From Flavobacterium sp. MC2016-06 (GTDB lineage Bacteria; Bacteroidota; Bacteroidia; Flavobacteriales; Flavobacteriaceae): 64,000 nucleotides of DNA. The DNA lies in assembly GCF_009711165.2 (NCBI RefSeq), contig NZ_WMID02000013.1, forward strand, positions 1 to 64,000, written 5' to 3'. The notes under the pieces were generated by a model. It had not been told where the DNA came from. It worked only from the letters and a program-made list of their open reading frames with translations, and did not search any database. Positions 53,599 to 62,338 of the stretch are shown piece after piece. The first letter of the stretch is position 1; each line of letters opens with the position of its first letter. A program made the translations under genes and the position numbers.

Positions 53599-55890
53599 AT
53601 GAGCCTCTTTCAGCTGTCCATTTTAAATACTCGATCAAAAGGATTTTTCTCTCCCTCGCAGTTTTCCATTTGGAGCGCAACATCGGTACTTTTCTTACTG
53701 CTGGTTCTGTTTTCACAAAACTCTTTCTCGCAAGACAAAAAACAAGACAGCATAAAAAGACCTAAAATTGGTTTGGTTTTAAGTGGCGGCGGTGCCAAAG
53801 GATTTGCACATATCGGCGTACTTAAGGTTTTGGAAGAAGCTGGAATAAAAATCGATTATATTGGAGGAACAAGTATGGGTTCTGTTATTGGCGGTCTTTA
53901 TGCTTCGGGTTACAACGCGTCTCAAATTGATTCTATTTTCAAAAAAACCAATTTCGACGATTTAATAAATGACTACATTCCAAGATCATCTAAAAATTTC
54001 TACGGCAAAAAAAACGACGAATTATATTCGATTGTTTTACCTTTTAGTAATTTTAGAATTGGTATTCCAGAAGCTCTTTCTAAGGGAATGTACAATTATA
54101 ATTTATTGAGCAGTTTAACTAGAAATGTTCGTCATGTACGAGATTTTAATAAACTGCCAACTCCTTTTTTATGTATCGGAACTAATATCGAAACGGGCGA
54201 AGAGGTTTTATTAAACAAAGGAAATTTAGTTCAGGCCATGATGGCCAGTGCGGCATTTCCTTCCTTATTTACTCCTGTAGAAATAGACGGAAATTTATTG
54301 GTAGACGGTGGTGTTGTAAACAATTATCCGATAAAAGAAGTTCGTAATCTTGGTGCTGATATTATTATTGGTGTTGACGTTCAGGATGATTTACTCAATC
54401 GAAAAGGTCTTAAAAATGCGACCCGAATTTTGGTTCAGATTACCAATCTGCAGTCGATTGATAAAATGAAAAACAAAATCAAAGACACCGATGTTTATAT
54501 CAAACCAGACATTCGTGACTATGGCGTTATCTCTTTTGATAAAGGAGAAGAAATTATCAGAAAAGGAGAAGAAGCTGCTTTTGCGGTTTATGAAAAAATC
54601 AAGTCTTTGGTTGATGAAAACAACTTTTATAAAAAACCAAAACTAAAAGTAAGTTCTGATACGCTCGAAATTAAAAAAATAAACAGTGATCAATTAGACA
54701 ATTATACTAAAGAATACATTCGCGGTAAACTTCGTTTTAAACCTGGAAGCACGATAACGTATGACGATTTACAAACAGGAATGAACAATCTAAATGCGAC
54801 TCAAAACTTTAGTGCGATTTCTTATTGTTTACAACCAGACGGAAATCAAGATGATCTTGATTTGGTTTTAAAAGAAAATCCAACTCAAACCTATTTAAAA
54901 TTAGGCTTACATTACGACGGACTTTACAAAAGTGGTATTTTAGTAAACCTTACACACAAAAAGACTTTCTTAAAAAATGATGTTACCTCTATGGATATTA
55001 TTCTAGGGGATAATTTTAGATACGATTTTAACTATTATGTTGAAAACGGATTTAATATCAGCTTTGGATTTCGCTCACGTTTAAATCAGTTTAATAGAAA
55101 TGTTGCCAATAGTATTACCAATCTTTCTTCAACCAATAATAATATCAATTTACTCAACGTAGACTTTTTTGACATTACCAATCAAGCTTATTTTCAAACC
55201 ATATTTGTTCAAAAATTCTTAATGGGCGGTGGTCTCGAATACAAATACTTAAAAATAAGTTCGCCAACAATTGCCAATGCAAATGCAGTAATTGAAGACA
55301 GTGATTATTTAAGTCTTTTTGCATATTTAAAATACGACTCTTACGACAATAAAAGCTTCCCGCGTTCGGGAGTATTTTTCTCAGCAGACGTTCAATCGTA
55401 TTTGGCATCCTCAAATTACACCAAACAATTTCAGCCGTTTTCTACCTTAAAAACAGAAATTGGTTTTGCCGAAACGGTATTCAAAAAAGCAACTATTAAA
55501 TTTGGTGCCGAAGCAGGATTTAATATTGGCAGTGACAGTGTTTCATTTTTCGATTATATATTAGGAGGTTACGGTTATAATAAAATTAACAACTTTAATT
55601 ATTTTTACGGATATGACTTTTTAAGTATTGCCGGAAACAGCTATATAAAAACGACTCTGACCGCAGATTATGAAATTTTTAAAAAAAATCACATCAATCT
55701 TTCGGCTAATTTTGCCAACTTAGGTAATGATATTTTCACCACTGTAGATTGGGTTTCAATGCCTAAATACTCTGGATATGCCGTAGGTTACGGACTAGAA
55801 ACAATTATTGGCCCAATAGAAATTAAACATTCCTGGTCACCAGAAATGTCTAAAAGTTTTACGTGGTTTAGTATCGGATTTTTATTTTAA
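53599..55890 (+). CDS. Patatin-like phospholipase fused to an Omp85-like beta-barrel
   Basis: The 763-residue protein combines a patatin domain (about 55-330) and a C-terminal POTRA plus beta-barrel part (about 370-763), as in type Vd autotransporters (PlpD, FplA). The catalytic dyad is present: oxyanion GGGAKG (63-68), nucleophile S92 in GTSMG and D236 in DGGVVNN. The N-terminus (1-45) has a hydrophobic signal peptide with a long, charged n-region. It ends with an aromatic C-terminal residue (SIGFLF), needed for Bam assembly. The patatin domain may be delivered to the surface or remain periplasmic. Confidence 0.9.
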   Translation: MSLFQLSILNTRSKGFFSPSQFSIWSATSVLFLLLVLFSQNSFSQDKKQDSIKRPKIGLVLSGGGAKGFAHIGVLKVLEEAGIKIDYIGGTSMGSVIGGLYASGYNASQIDSIFKKTNFDDLINDYIPRSSKNFYGKKNDELYSIVLPFSNFRIGIPEALSKGMYNYNLLSSLTRNVRHVRDFNKLPTPFLCIGTNIETGEEVLLNKGNLVQAMMASAAFPSLFTPVEIDGNLLVDGGVVNNYPIKEVRNLGADIIIGVDVQDDLLNRKGLKNATRILVQITNLQSIDKMKNKIKDTDVYIKPDIRDYGVISFDKGEEIIRKGEEAAFAVYEKIKSLVDENNFYKKPKLKVSSDTLEIKKINSDQLDNYTKEYIRGKLRFKPGSTITYDDLQTGMNNLNATQNFSAISYCLQPDGNQDDLDLVLKENPTQTYLKLGLHYDGLYKSGILVNLTHKKTFLKNDVTSMDIILGDNFRYDFNYYVENGFNISFGFRSRLNQFNRNVANSITNLSSTNNNINLLNVDFFDITNQAYFQTIFVQKFLMGGGLEYKYLKISSPTIANANAVIEDSDYLSLFAYLKYDSYDNKSFPRSGVFFSADVQSYLASSNYTKQFQPFSTLKTEIGFAETVFKKATIKFGAEAGFNIGSDSVSFFDYILGGYGYNKINNFNYFYGYDFLSIAGNSYIKTTLTADYEIFKKNHINLSANFANLGNDIFTTVDWVSMPKYSGYAVGYGLETIIGPIEIKHSWSPEMSKSFTWFSIGFLF

Positions 55891-56006
55891 TTTGTAATTT
55901 AAATCAATAAAAATTACGACATTTGTTATAATGAAAACAAAATGGACAGGTTTATTGGAGTATCTTCAATTTCTCATTAAGAGAAACCCGGAGTAATGCT
56001 ATCGAA

Positions 56007-56100
56007 TTGAATAATTAGCCAACTTAGAAAATGAGCTAATTATCTGTTCACAATTTACATTTTCTAATTATCTAATTTATTAATTATCTAATTGAAAAGC
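56007..56100. repeat. AT-rich ATTATCTAATT repeat cluster upstream of hmgA
   Basis: Several direct and inverted copies of attatctaatt and agaaaatgag-type units lie immediately upstream of the hmgA ATG. Related elements flank the four-helix-bundle gene at 57258-57398 and 57767-57854. Confidence 0.7.
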
Positions 56101-56101
56101 C

Positions 56102-57259
56102 ATGCCATTATATCATAAACTTGGAGATTTTCCTCAAAAAAGACACACCCAATTCGAAAAACCCAACGGAGGTTTTTACTACGAGCAATTATTTGGAACT
56201 GAAGGTTTTCACGGACATTCATCATTGTCTTATCATGTTCACAGACCAACGCAGGTTAAGGAAATTATAAAATCGTATTCGGTTGAACCAAAAATTGCAA
56301 TCGGAAAAAACATAAAATCCTTATTATTTAAAGGTTTTGAATTAAAACCTGAAAACGACTTTTTAGACAGTCGCAAAGCCATGTTGGTCAATAAAGACTG
56401 TATTATTGGTTTGGCAGCGCCTAAAGAATCGCTTAGAAATTATTTCTACAAAAATGCCGATGCCGATGAAATGCTTTTCATCCATAAAGGAAAAGGAAAA
56501 CTACGCACCATGTTGGGTAATATTCCTTTTGAATATGGAGATTATCTAATTATTCCGCGTGGTATTATTTATCAAATAGAATTTGAGACCGAAGAAAACC
56601 GACTATTTTATGTCGAATCTTATTCTCCTTTTTACACTCCAAAACGTTATAAAAACCAATCTGGGCAACATTTAGAACATTCGCCATTTTGCGAGCGCGA
56701 TTTTATTTTGCCTAACGAATTGGAAACGCATGACGAAAAAGGTGATTTTTTAATTAAAATCAAAAAAGAAGGAATGATTCACGAAGTAGTTTACGCCACA
56801 CATCCTTTTGATGTTGTAGGTTGGGACGGTTATAACTTTCCATACGGATTCTCGATTCATAATTTCGAACCTATAACTGGGCGTGTTCACCAACCGCCAC
56901 CAGTACATCAGACTTTTGAAACGGCAACTTTTGTCGTTTGTTCATTCTGCCCGAGACTTTACGATTATCATCCAAAAGCAGTTCCGGCACCATATAATCA
57001 CAGCAATATAGATTCAGACGAAGTTCTGTATTATGTTGATGGAGATTTTATGAGCCGTAATAATATCGAGCAAGGTCATATCACTTTACACCCAAAAGGA
57101 ATTCCACATGGTCCAGCACCAGGCGCGATGGAACGCAGTATTGGTCATAAAGAAACCCAAGAATTAGCCGTTATGGTTGATACTTTCCGTCCACTTATGG
57201 TTACGGAAGAAGCTATGGGACTTGATGATGGTAAATATTATAAATCTTGGTGTGAATAA
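56102..57259 (+). CDS. hmgA: Homogentisate 1,2-dioxygenase
   Basis: Fe(II) enzyme that opens the homogentisate ring to maleylacetoacetate in tyrosine and phenylalanine degradation. The 385-residue cupin-type protein carries the HGHSSLSYHVHRPT segment near the N-terminus, DEMLFIHKGKG, PRGIIYQIEF and the HPKGIPHGPAPGAMERSIGH region with iron ligands. Bacteroidota HmgA proteins of this size exist and are shorter than the 430-residue proteobacterial form. It is followed by hppD, the preceding step, with an unrelated four-helix-bundle gene inserted between. Confidence 0.9.
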   Translation: MPLYHKLGDFPQKRHTQFEKPNGGFYYEQLFGTEGFHGHSSLSYHVHRPTQVKEIIKSYSVEPKIAIGKNIKSLLFKGFELKPENDFLDSRKAMLVNKDCIIGLAAPKESLRNYFYKNADADEMLFIHKGKGKLRTMLGNIPFEYGDYLIIPRGIIYQIEFETEENRLFYVESYSPFYTPKRYKNQSGQHLEHSPFCERDFILPNELETHDEKGDFLIKIKKEGMIHEVVYATHPFDVVGWDGYNFPYGFSIHNFEPITGRVHQPPPVHQTFETATFVVCSFCPRLYDYHPKAVPAPYNHSNIDSDEVLYYVDGDFMSRNNIEQGHITLHPKGIPHGPAPGAMERSIGHKETQELAVMVDTFRPLMVTEEAMGLDDGKYYKSWCE

Positions 57260-57398
57260 TTAGTTAATGTGTCAATTTGATAATTAGATAATTCTTTTAA
57301 TTTGTCAATTAGAAAATGAGGTAATTTAAAAATAGAATGATTTAATTTGTAAATTTAAACTTACAATTAAAACTATCAAATTGACACATTAACTAATT
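57258..57398. repeat. 25-bp perfect inverted repeat between hmgA and the S23-like gene
   Basis: The left arm at 57258-57282 (starting aattagttaatgtgtcaatt) is the exact reverse complement of the arm at 57374-57398. The left arm includes the last two bases of the hmgA stop codon. Between the arms more partially inverted AT units occur. The arms form a 25-bp stem with a loop of about 90 bases. Confidence 0.9.
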
Positions 57399-57406
57399 GA
57401 AAAAAA

Positions 57407-57766
57407 ATGACCTTTAACGAAAAGTATAAAGACAACGCTCTTTTAATAAAAACGTTCAATTTCGCATTAAAAATTATTGACTATACGAATGAATTGCAAG
57501 AATTGAAAAAATTTGTAATCGCAAATCAGTTATTAAAAAGCGGAACATCAATTGGAGCAAATTCGAAAGAATCACAAAATGCAGAAAGCAAAGCCGATTT
57601 CATTCATAAATTAAAAATTGCAATCAAAGAAGCTGACGAAACTGAATATTGGTTGTTTTTATGTGACGCTCATAGAGATTATCCAAATTGCAAAAGTCTA
57701 TTAAATGACTTATCAGAAATTTTAAAAATTTTAAATAAAATAATATCAACGTCTAAGAGGAATTAG
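57407..57766 (+). CDS. Four-helix bundle protein (S23/23S rRNA intervening-sequence protein family)
   Basis: A 119-residue small helical protein of the S23/IVP family. Visible features: LIKTFNFALKIIDYTNELQ (helix 1), LKKFVIANQLLKSGTSIGANSKESQNA (helix 2 with the family's SxSIGANxxE motif), DFIHKLKIAIKEADETEYWL (helix 3) and a C-terminal helix. Homologues lie in 23S rRNA intervening sequences of other bacteria, or near diversity-generating retroelements (Avd); neither is present here. The gene separates hmgA from hppD and is wrapped in inverted repeats on both sides, which suggests insertion as a unit. Function unknown. Confidence 0.88.
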   Translation: MTFNEKYKDNALLIKTFNFALKIIDYTNELQELKKFVIANQLLKSGTSIGANSKESQNAESKADFIHKLKIAIKEADETEYWLFLCDAHRDYPNCKSLLNDLSEILKILNKIISTSKRN

Positions 57767-57854
57767 AAAATTAGAAAATGTGTCAATTAGAAAATTGTTC
57801 AAATTAACGCATTTTAAAAATTATCTCATTTTCTCATTATCAAATTATCTAATT
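57767..57854. repeat. Inverted AT-rich repeat between the S23-like gene and hppD
   Basis: Contains aattagaaaatgtgtcaatt and, in the opposite sense, cattttctcattatcaaatt. Its complement resembles the left flank of the S23-like gene over an agaaaatgagrtaattt-type core, so the flanks are inverted relative to each other. Confidence 0.65.
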
Positions 57855-59012
57855 ATGAAACAAGTAAAATCAGTAGAATACGGATTAGAGAAAATATTTG
57901 AAGGAGCACAGGATTTCCTTCCATTATTAGGAACAGATTATGTAGAATTCTACGTAGGAAATGCAAAACAATCTGCACATTATTATAAAACAGCTTTCGG
58001 ATACCAGTCATTGGCTTACGCAGGATTAGAAACTGGAGTAAGAGACAAAGCATCTTATGTTTTGAAACAAGACAAAATCAGAATTGTTTTGACGACTCCA
58101 TTAACACAAGATTCACCAATTCATGCACATCTTCAAAAACATGGAGATGGTGTAAAAGTTGCCGCTCTTTGGGTTGAAGATGCAAGAAGTGCTTACGAAG
58201 AAACCATGAAACGTGGCGCACGTTCTTTTATGGAACCAACAGTTGAAAAAGATGAATTTGGAGAAGTTGTTCGTTCTGGAATTTACACTTACGGAGAAAC
58301 CGTTCACATTTTTGTAGAAAGAAAAAACTACAACGGAGTTTTCTTACCAGGTTACAAAGAATGGAAATCAGATTACAATCCAGCACCAACAGGATTAAAA
58401 TATATTGATCACATGGTTGGAAATGTAGGCTGGAATGAAATGAATACTTGGGTAAAATTTTACGAAGACGTTATGGGATTCGTGAATTTCCTATCTTTCG
58501 ATGACAAACAAATCAATACAGAATATTCGGCTTTGATGAGTAAAGTAATGTCAAACGGAAACGGAAGAATTAAATTCCCAATTAATGAACCAGCCGAAGG
58601 AAAGAAAAAATCTCAAATTGAAGAGTATTTAGATTTCTACGGCGGACCTGGAATTCAGCATATCGCTATTGCGACAGATGATATTATCAAAACTGTTTCG
58701 GACTTAAAATCTCGTGGTGTAGAATTTTTGTCAGCTCCACCTCATACCTATTACCAAGCAATTCCAGAAAGATTGGGAGTACATATGGATATGATGAAAG
58801 AAGATTTAAACGAAATTGAAAAATTAGCCATCATGGTCGATGCAGATGAAGATGGATACTTATTACAAATTTTTACGAAGCCAGTTCAAGACCGTCCGAC
58901 GCTTTTCTTCGAAATCATACAAAGAATGGGTGCAAAAGGATTCGGTGCAGGTAACTTTAAAGCCCTTTTTGAGTCTATTGAAAGAGAGCAAGAATTGAGA
59001 GGAACGCTATAA
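57855..59012 (+). CDS. hppD: 4-hydroxyphenylpyruvate dioxygenase
   Basis: Fe(II) enzyme that converts 4-hydroxyphenylpyruvate to homogentisate, the substrate of HmgA. 385 residues from the ATG at 57855. The longer reading runs through repeat DNA. The vicinal-oxygen-chelate domains are clear: TDYVEFYVGNAKQSAHYYKTAFG, YIDHMVGNVGW with the first His, GIQHIAIATDDI with the second His and a C-terminal Glu in the LLQIFTKPV region. The length and motifs fit well. Confidence 0.95.
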   Translation: MKQVKSVEYGLEKIFEGAQDFLPLLGTDYVEFYVGNAKQSAHYYKTAFGYQSLAYAGLETGVRDKASYVLKQDKIRIVLTTPLTQDSPIHAHLQKHGDGVKVAALWVEDARSAYEETMKRGARSFMEPTVEKDEFGEVVRSGIYTYGETVHIFVERKNYNGVFLPGYKEWKSDYNPAPTGLKYIDHMVGNVGWNEMNTWVKFYEDVMGFVNFLSFDDKQINTEYSALMSKVMSNGNGRIKFPINEPAEGKKKSQIEEYLDFYGGPGIQHIAIATDDIIKTVSDLKSRGVEFLSAPPHTYYQAIPERLGVHMDMMKEDLNEIEKLAIMVDADEDGYLLQIFTKPVQDRPTLFFEIIQRMGAKGFGAGNFKALFESIEREQELRGTL

Positions 59013-59121
59013 ACTGTTAAATTTTATATACAAAACAGCATAATTCTCTAAAAAGCAATGCTTTTTATGCAAATGTTATGTTAAACTTGCCTTTTGCTAT
59101 TTATTTTTTAAACTTTCTATC

Positions 59122-59129
59122 TATCTTTG
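59122..59129 (+). promoter_or_regulatory. Promoter -7 element of a candidate small RNA
   Basis: TATCTTTG followed by CA is a full match to TAnnTTTG. The TTTG at 59093-59096 is 25 bases upstream, which is longer than usual, so the -33 element is uncertain. Confidence 0.55.
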
Positions 59130-59132
59130 CAC

Positions 59133-59246
59133 TCGCAAATGAGGAAGGGGTGGTTTCCTTCTGAATTGATATAAATTTCATAATTTATAGTTTTTTGGTT
59201 AGTTAATAGCATAAAAACTCAGTCATTACTTGACTGAGTTTTTTTG
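59133..59246 (+). ncRNA. Candidate independently transcribed small RNA (~110 nt)
   Basis: The spacer after hppD contains its own promoter element and a strong terminator but no good ORF. The transcript would contain a GGAAGG/CCTTC hairpin (about 59143-59162), an AT-rich inverted region (aaatttcataattt) and the terminator hairpin. I do not recognise the family. No known riboswitch motif is obvious, and it could also be a leader for the downstream DUF3108 gene. Confidence 0.45.
59215..59245 (+). terminator. Terminator of the candidate small RNA
   Basis: Perfect 11-bp stem AAACTCAGTCA/TGACTGAGTTT (59215-59225 and 59231-59241), loop TTACT, followed by a T run. Confidence 0.88.
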
Positions 59247-59311
59247 TTTAGGTACATTTGGAATAGAATTTGCATTTAATTATCTTTATGATAGAATGTA
59301 AATATTATACT

Positions 59312-60082
59312 ATGAAAAAATTCATCCTCGCCATATTAATTCTCACTACCTTTAGTTTTGACACTTTTAAAGAAGATGCATTCGATGTTGGTGAATACTT
59401 TAAGTTCCGAATTCATTACGGAATTATAAACGCAGGATATGCTACTCTAGAAATTAAAGATGCTACTATTAACAACAAAAAAGTCTTTCATGCAGTTGGC
59501 AGAGGTTACACAACCGGAATGTCAAAATTATTCTTCAAAGTAGAAGACATTTACGAAAGTTACTTTGATAAAGAAAATGGAAGTCCGTATCGCTATATCC
59601 GAAAAATTGATGAAGGCGGTTACACCAAAAATCAAGAAGGTTTTTTTAATCAAGCCGAAAATAGAATTTTAGTAAAAGATTATAAACGTAAAACAGAAAA
59701 AACACTTGTAACTACTGATAATGTGCAAGATATTGTTTCTTCATTTTACTACTTGCGAAATCACCCCAATATAGACAAACTTAAATCAGGCGAATCTATT
59801 GTAATCGATATGTTTTTTGATGATGAAATCACAAAATTTAAGTTAAAATATGTAGGCCTTCAAGATATTACGACTAAATTTGGGACGGTTTCTACGATGG
59901 TCTTCAAACCTTCGGTACAAAAGGGAAGAGTTTTTAAAGAAGAAGAAAGCTTAACACTCTGGATTACAGATGACGACAACAAAGTTCCGATTAGAATAAA
60001 AGCCGATCTTGCCGTAGGATCTATCAAAGCAGATCTCGATGAATATAAAGGATTAAAAAATCCATTTAAAGCAAAAAAATAA
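59312..60082 (+). CDS. DUF3108 domain-containing protein
   Basis: A 256-residue secreted protein from the ATG at 59312 (signal peptide MKKFILAILILTTFS). DUF3108 is recognised from FKFRIHYGIINAGYATLEI near the N-terminus, KVEDIYESYFDKENGSPYRYI and VSSFYYLRNHP. These proteins are envelope beta-barrel-like or beta-sandwich proteins with no known activity. The stop overlaps the start of the next gene (TAATG), so translation of the tryptophan dioxygenase is coupled. Confidence 0.86.
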   Translation: MKKFILAILILTTFSFDTFKEDAFDVGEYFKFRIHYGIINAGYATLEIKDATINNKKVFHAVGRGYTTGMSKLFFKVEDIYESYFDKENGSPYRYIRKIDEGGYTKNQEGFFNQAENRILVKDYKRKTEKTLVTTDNVQDIVSSFYYLRNHPNIDKLKSGESIVIDMFFDDEITKFKLKYVGLQDITTKFGTVSTMVFKPSVQKGRVFKEEESLTLWITDDDNKVPIRIKADLAVGSIKADLDEYKGLKNPFKAKK

Positions 60083-61023
60083 TGAACTCCACAGATAATT
60101 CTGAATCAATTTTAAAAGAAATCGATCTTAAATTTCAAGCTATAAATCAAAAAACCGAAACGCAATTAGAAGGACTTCTTTGGTCTAAACCTATTACGTA
60201 TTGGGATTATATTCAGACTGATGCTTTGTTGAATTTACAAATACAACGCACTACTCTTCCTGACGAAATGGTTTTTATAATGTATCATCAGGTAAATGAA
60301 TTGATTTTTAAAATGATTCTTTGGGAAATTGATCAGATTGCTGAAACCGAAAATATTCAGGTTGAATTTTTCAGCGAAAGATTATCGAGAATCACTCGTT
60401 ATTTTGACATGCTTACCAATTCGTTCAGCATTATGGAAAACGGAATGGAAGTAGATCAATATATGAAATTTAGAAATACACTTACTCCTGCAAGTGGTTT
60501 TCAGAGTGCACAATATAGAATGATTGAATTTGCATCGACAGATGTTATCAATTTAACAGACCGCAGATACAAAGCAAATTTTGACGAAAACACAGATTTA
60601 GAAACTAGTTTTGAGCATTTGTATTGGCAGGCTGCGGGAAAAGATTACCACACAGGAAAAAAATCATACTTACTTCAAGAGTTTGAAAACAAATACAAAG
60701 AGCAGTTTTTAAGACAAATGTCTTCTTTTAAAACTAAAAACATCTGGCAGAAATTTACACAGCTTCCAGAAAACGATCAGCAGAATACCGAATTAATCCA
60801 AGCAATGCGTCATTACGACCATACTGTCAACATTACTTGGGTAATGCAGCACTTAAATACTGCGATAAAATACATTTTAGAAAGCGGAAAAGGCAACGGA
60901 GAAGCGACTGGTGGCAGCGATTGGCAAAAATATATGCATCCAAAATTTCAAAGACGCATCTTTTTTCCTAAATTGTGGACCGAAGAAGAATTGTCCAATT
61001 GGGGAAACGAAACTAAAAATTAA
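60082..61023 (+). CDS. Tryptophan 2,3-dioxygenase family protein
   Basis: Heme enzyme that opens the indole ring of tryptophan to N-formylkynurenine, the first step of the kynurenine pathway. The 313-residue helical protein matches the family: TYWDYIQTDALLNLQ, DEMVFIMYHQVNELIFKMIL with a distal-site His, RYFDMLTNSFSIM, PASGFQSAQYRMIEFA, and heme-ligand candidate His in RHYDHTVNITWVMQHL. No kynureninase or kynurenine hydroxylase gene is in the window, so how the product is used is unclear. It is tied by TAATG to a DUF3108 gene. Confidence 0.9.
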   Translation: MNSTDNSESILKEIDLKFQAINQKTETQLEGLLWSKPITYWDYIQTDALLNLQIQRTTLPDEMVFIMYHQVNELIFKMILWEIDQIAETENIQVEFFSERLSRITRYFDMLTNSFSIMENGMEVDQYMKFRNTLTPASGFQSAQYRMIEFASTDVINLTDRRYKANFDENTDLETSFEHLYWQAAGKDYHTGKKSYLLQEFENKYKEQFLRQMSSFKTKNIWQKFTQLPENDQQNTELIQAMRHYDHTVNITWVMQHLNTAIKYILESGKGNGEATGGSDWQKYMHPKFQRRIFFPKLWTEEELSNWGNETKN

Positions 61024-61047
61024 TTTCCCAGCATAAAATCCACAAGT

Positions 61048-62268
61048 TTGAAAAAAGTAGTTGTAATTATAATAGTATTGTTTTCGGTATTTTCATGTCA
61101 AAAAAAAGAAGAAAAAGTCGAAATCAAAATTACCAAACCAAAAACCAAAAAAGTAGAGTTTGGCTTTAATTATGCTGATTATAATGTTATTCATGACACC
61201 ATCCAAAAAGGAGATTCTTTTGGATCAATTTTTCAAGGTCAAAATATTGGCGACAAAAAAGTATACGATATTGTTGAGCAGGTAAAAGATTCTTTTAATG
61301 TAACATCCATTCGCTACAACAAACCGTACACTTTACTTCGATCAAAAAACAAAACCAACAAACTTCAGGTTTTTATTTATCAGCCCGATGCATTAACGTA
61401 TTATGTTGTAGATTTTAGAGACAGCATTGCCAAAGCGTACAAAAAAATAAAGCCGGTAACCTTAAAAAGAAAAATAATTGGCGGTGTTTTAAAAAGTTCT
61501 CTTTCTGAAACTTTAGGAGACGAAAGTGTAGAAACGGCGCTTGCCAGCAGAATCACAAAAGTTTTCTCGTGGTCCATTGACTTTTTTAAACTTAAAAAAG
61601 GAGATCGCTACGGATTAATTTTTACAGAGCGTTTCATTAACGGAAAAACATACGACGGTGTAGAAGATTTAGAAGCTGCTTTTTTTGAATACAAAGGAAA
61701 AATCGTTTATGCTTTTCCTTTTGAAAAAGACACTCTTTCTGGAAAAATAGAATATTATGATGACGAAGGAAAAACGTTGAAAAACTTTTTCTTAAAAACT
61801 CCAATTAAATTCAGCAAAATCACATCGCATTTTACGATGAATAGATTCCACCCTGTGCAGCACACTTGGAAAGCACACAAAGGAACAGATTATGCTGCAC
61901 CAACTGGAACTCCAATTTCTACAACGGCTTCTGGTGTTGTGGAAGCAACAGGATATACGGCAGGAAACGGAAATTTTGTAAAAGTAAAACACAACGGCAC
62001 CTACTCTACTCAATATTTACACATGTCTAAAATTTTGGTTCGCCGTGGACAGCGTGTTACACAAGGTCAAACTATTGGTTTAGTTGGAAGTACTGGATTG
62101 GCAACTGGCCCACACGTTTGTTATCGTTTCTGGAAAAATGGCGTTCAGGTAGACGCACTTCGACTTAACTTGCCAACTGGAGAATCTTTGACGGGTAACG
62201 ACAGAACGCGTTTTATGAAACAAATTGAGCCTTTGAAAAGAGAGCTGGATAGTATTGGGAATTTGTAA
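61048..62268 (+). CDS. M23 family metallopeptidase lipoprotein
   Basis: The 406-residue probable peptidoglycan DD-endopeptidase starts from a TTG (61048). It has a lipoprotein signal (VFSC, Cys17), a helical and LysM-like region (50-240) and the LytM/M23 catalytic domain with ligands H277 and D281 (HKGTD), H325 (LHMS) and H356 (GPHV). All are intact, so it should be active. It lies 24 bases after the tryptophan dioxygenase gene, in the same operon. Confidence 0.92.
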   Translation: MKKVVVIIIVLFSVFSCQKKEEKVEIKITKPKTKKVEFGFNYADYNVIHDTIQKGDSFGSIFQGQNIGDKKVYDIVEQVKDSFNVTSIRYNKPYTLLRSKNKTNKLQVFIYQPDALTYYVVDFRDSIAKAYKKIKPVTLKRKIIGGVLKSSLSETLGDESVETALASRITKVFSWSIDFFKLKKGDRYGLIFTERFINGKTYDGVEDLEAAFFEYKGKIVYAFPFEKDTLSGKIEYYDDEGKTLKNFFLKTPIKFSKITSHFTMNRFHPVQHTWKAHKGTDYAAPTGTPISTTASGVVEATGYTAGNGNFVKVKHNGTYSTQYLHMSKILVRRGQRVTQGQTIGLVGSTGLATGPHVCYRFWKNGVQVDALRLNLPTGESLTGNDRTRFMKQIEPLKRELDSIGNL

Positions 62269-62338
62269 ATAATTATTTTCAAGAAAAATATCAAAAACTT
62301 TTTTGATAATATCAGAACACCGAAAAAATCATAAATCA

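Noticed and set aside
55931..55996. Short ORF of 21 codons downstream of the patatin gene (starts MKTKWTGLLEYLQ)
   Set aside because: No clear promoter or ribosome binding site and too short to judge by composition. It is possible but unsupported. A conservation test would decide.
57407..57766. S23-like gene as the accessory protein (Avd) of a diversity-generating retroelement
   Set aside because: No reverse transcriptase or template/variable repeat pair was seen in the neighbourhood.
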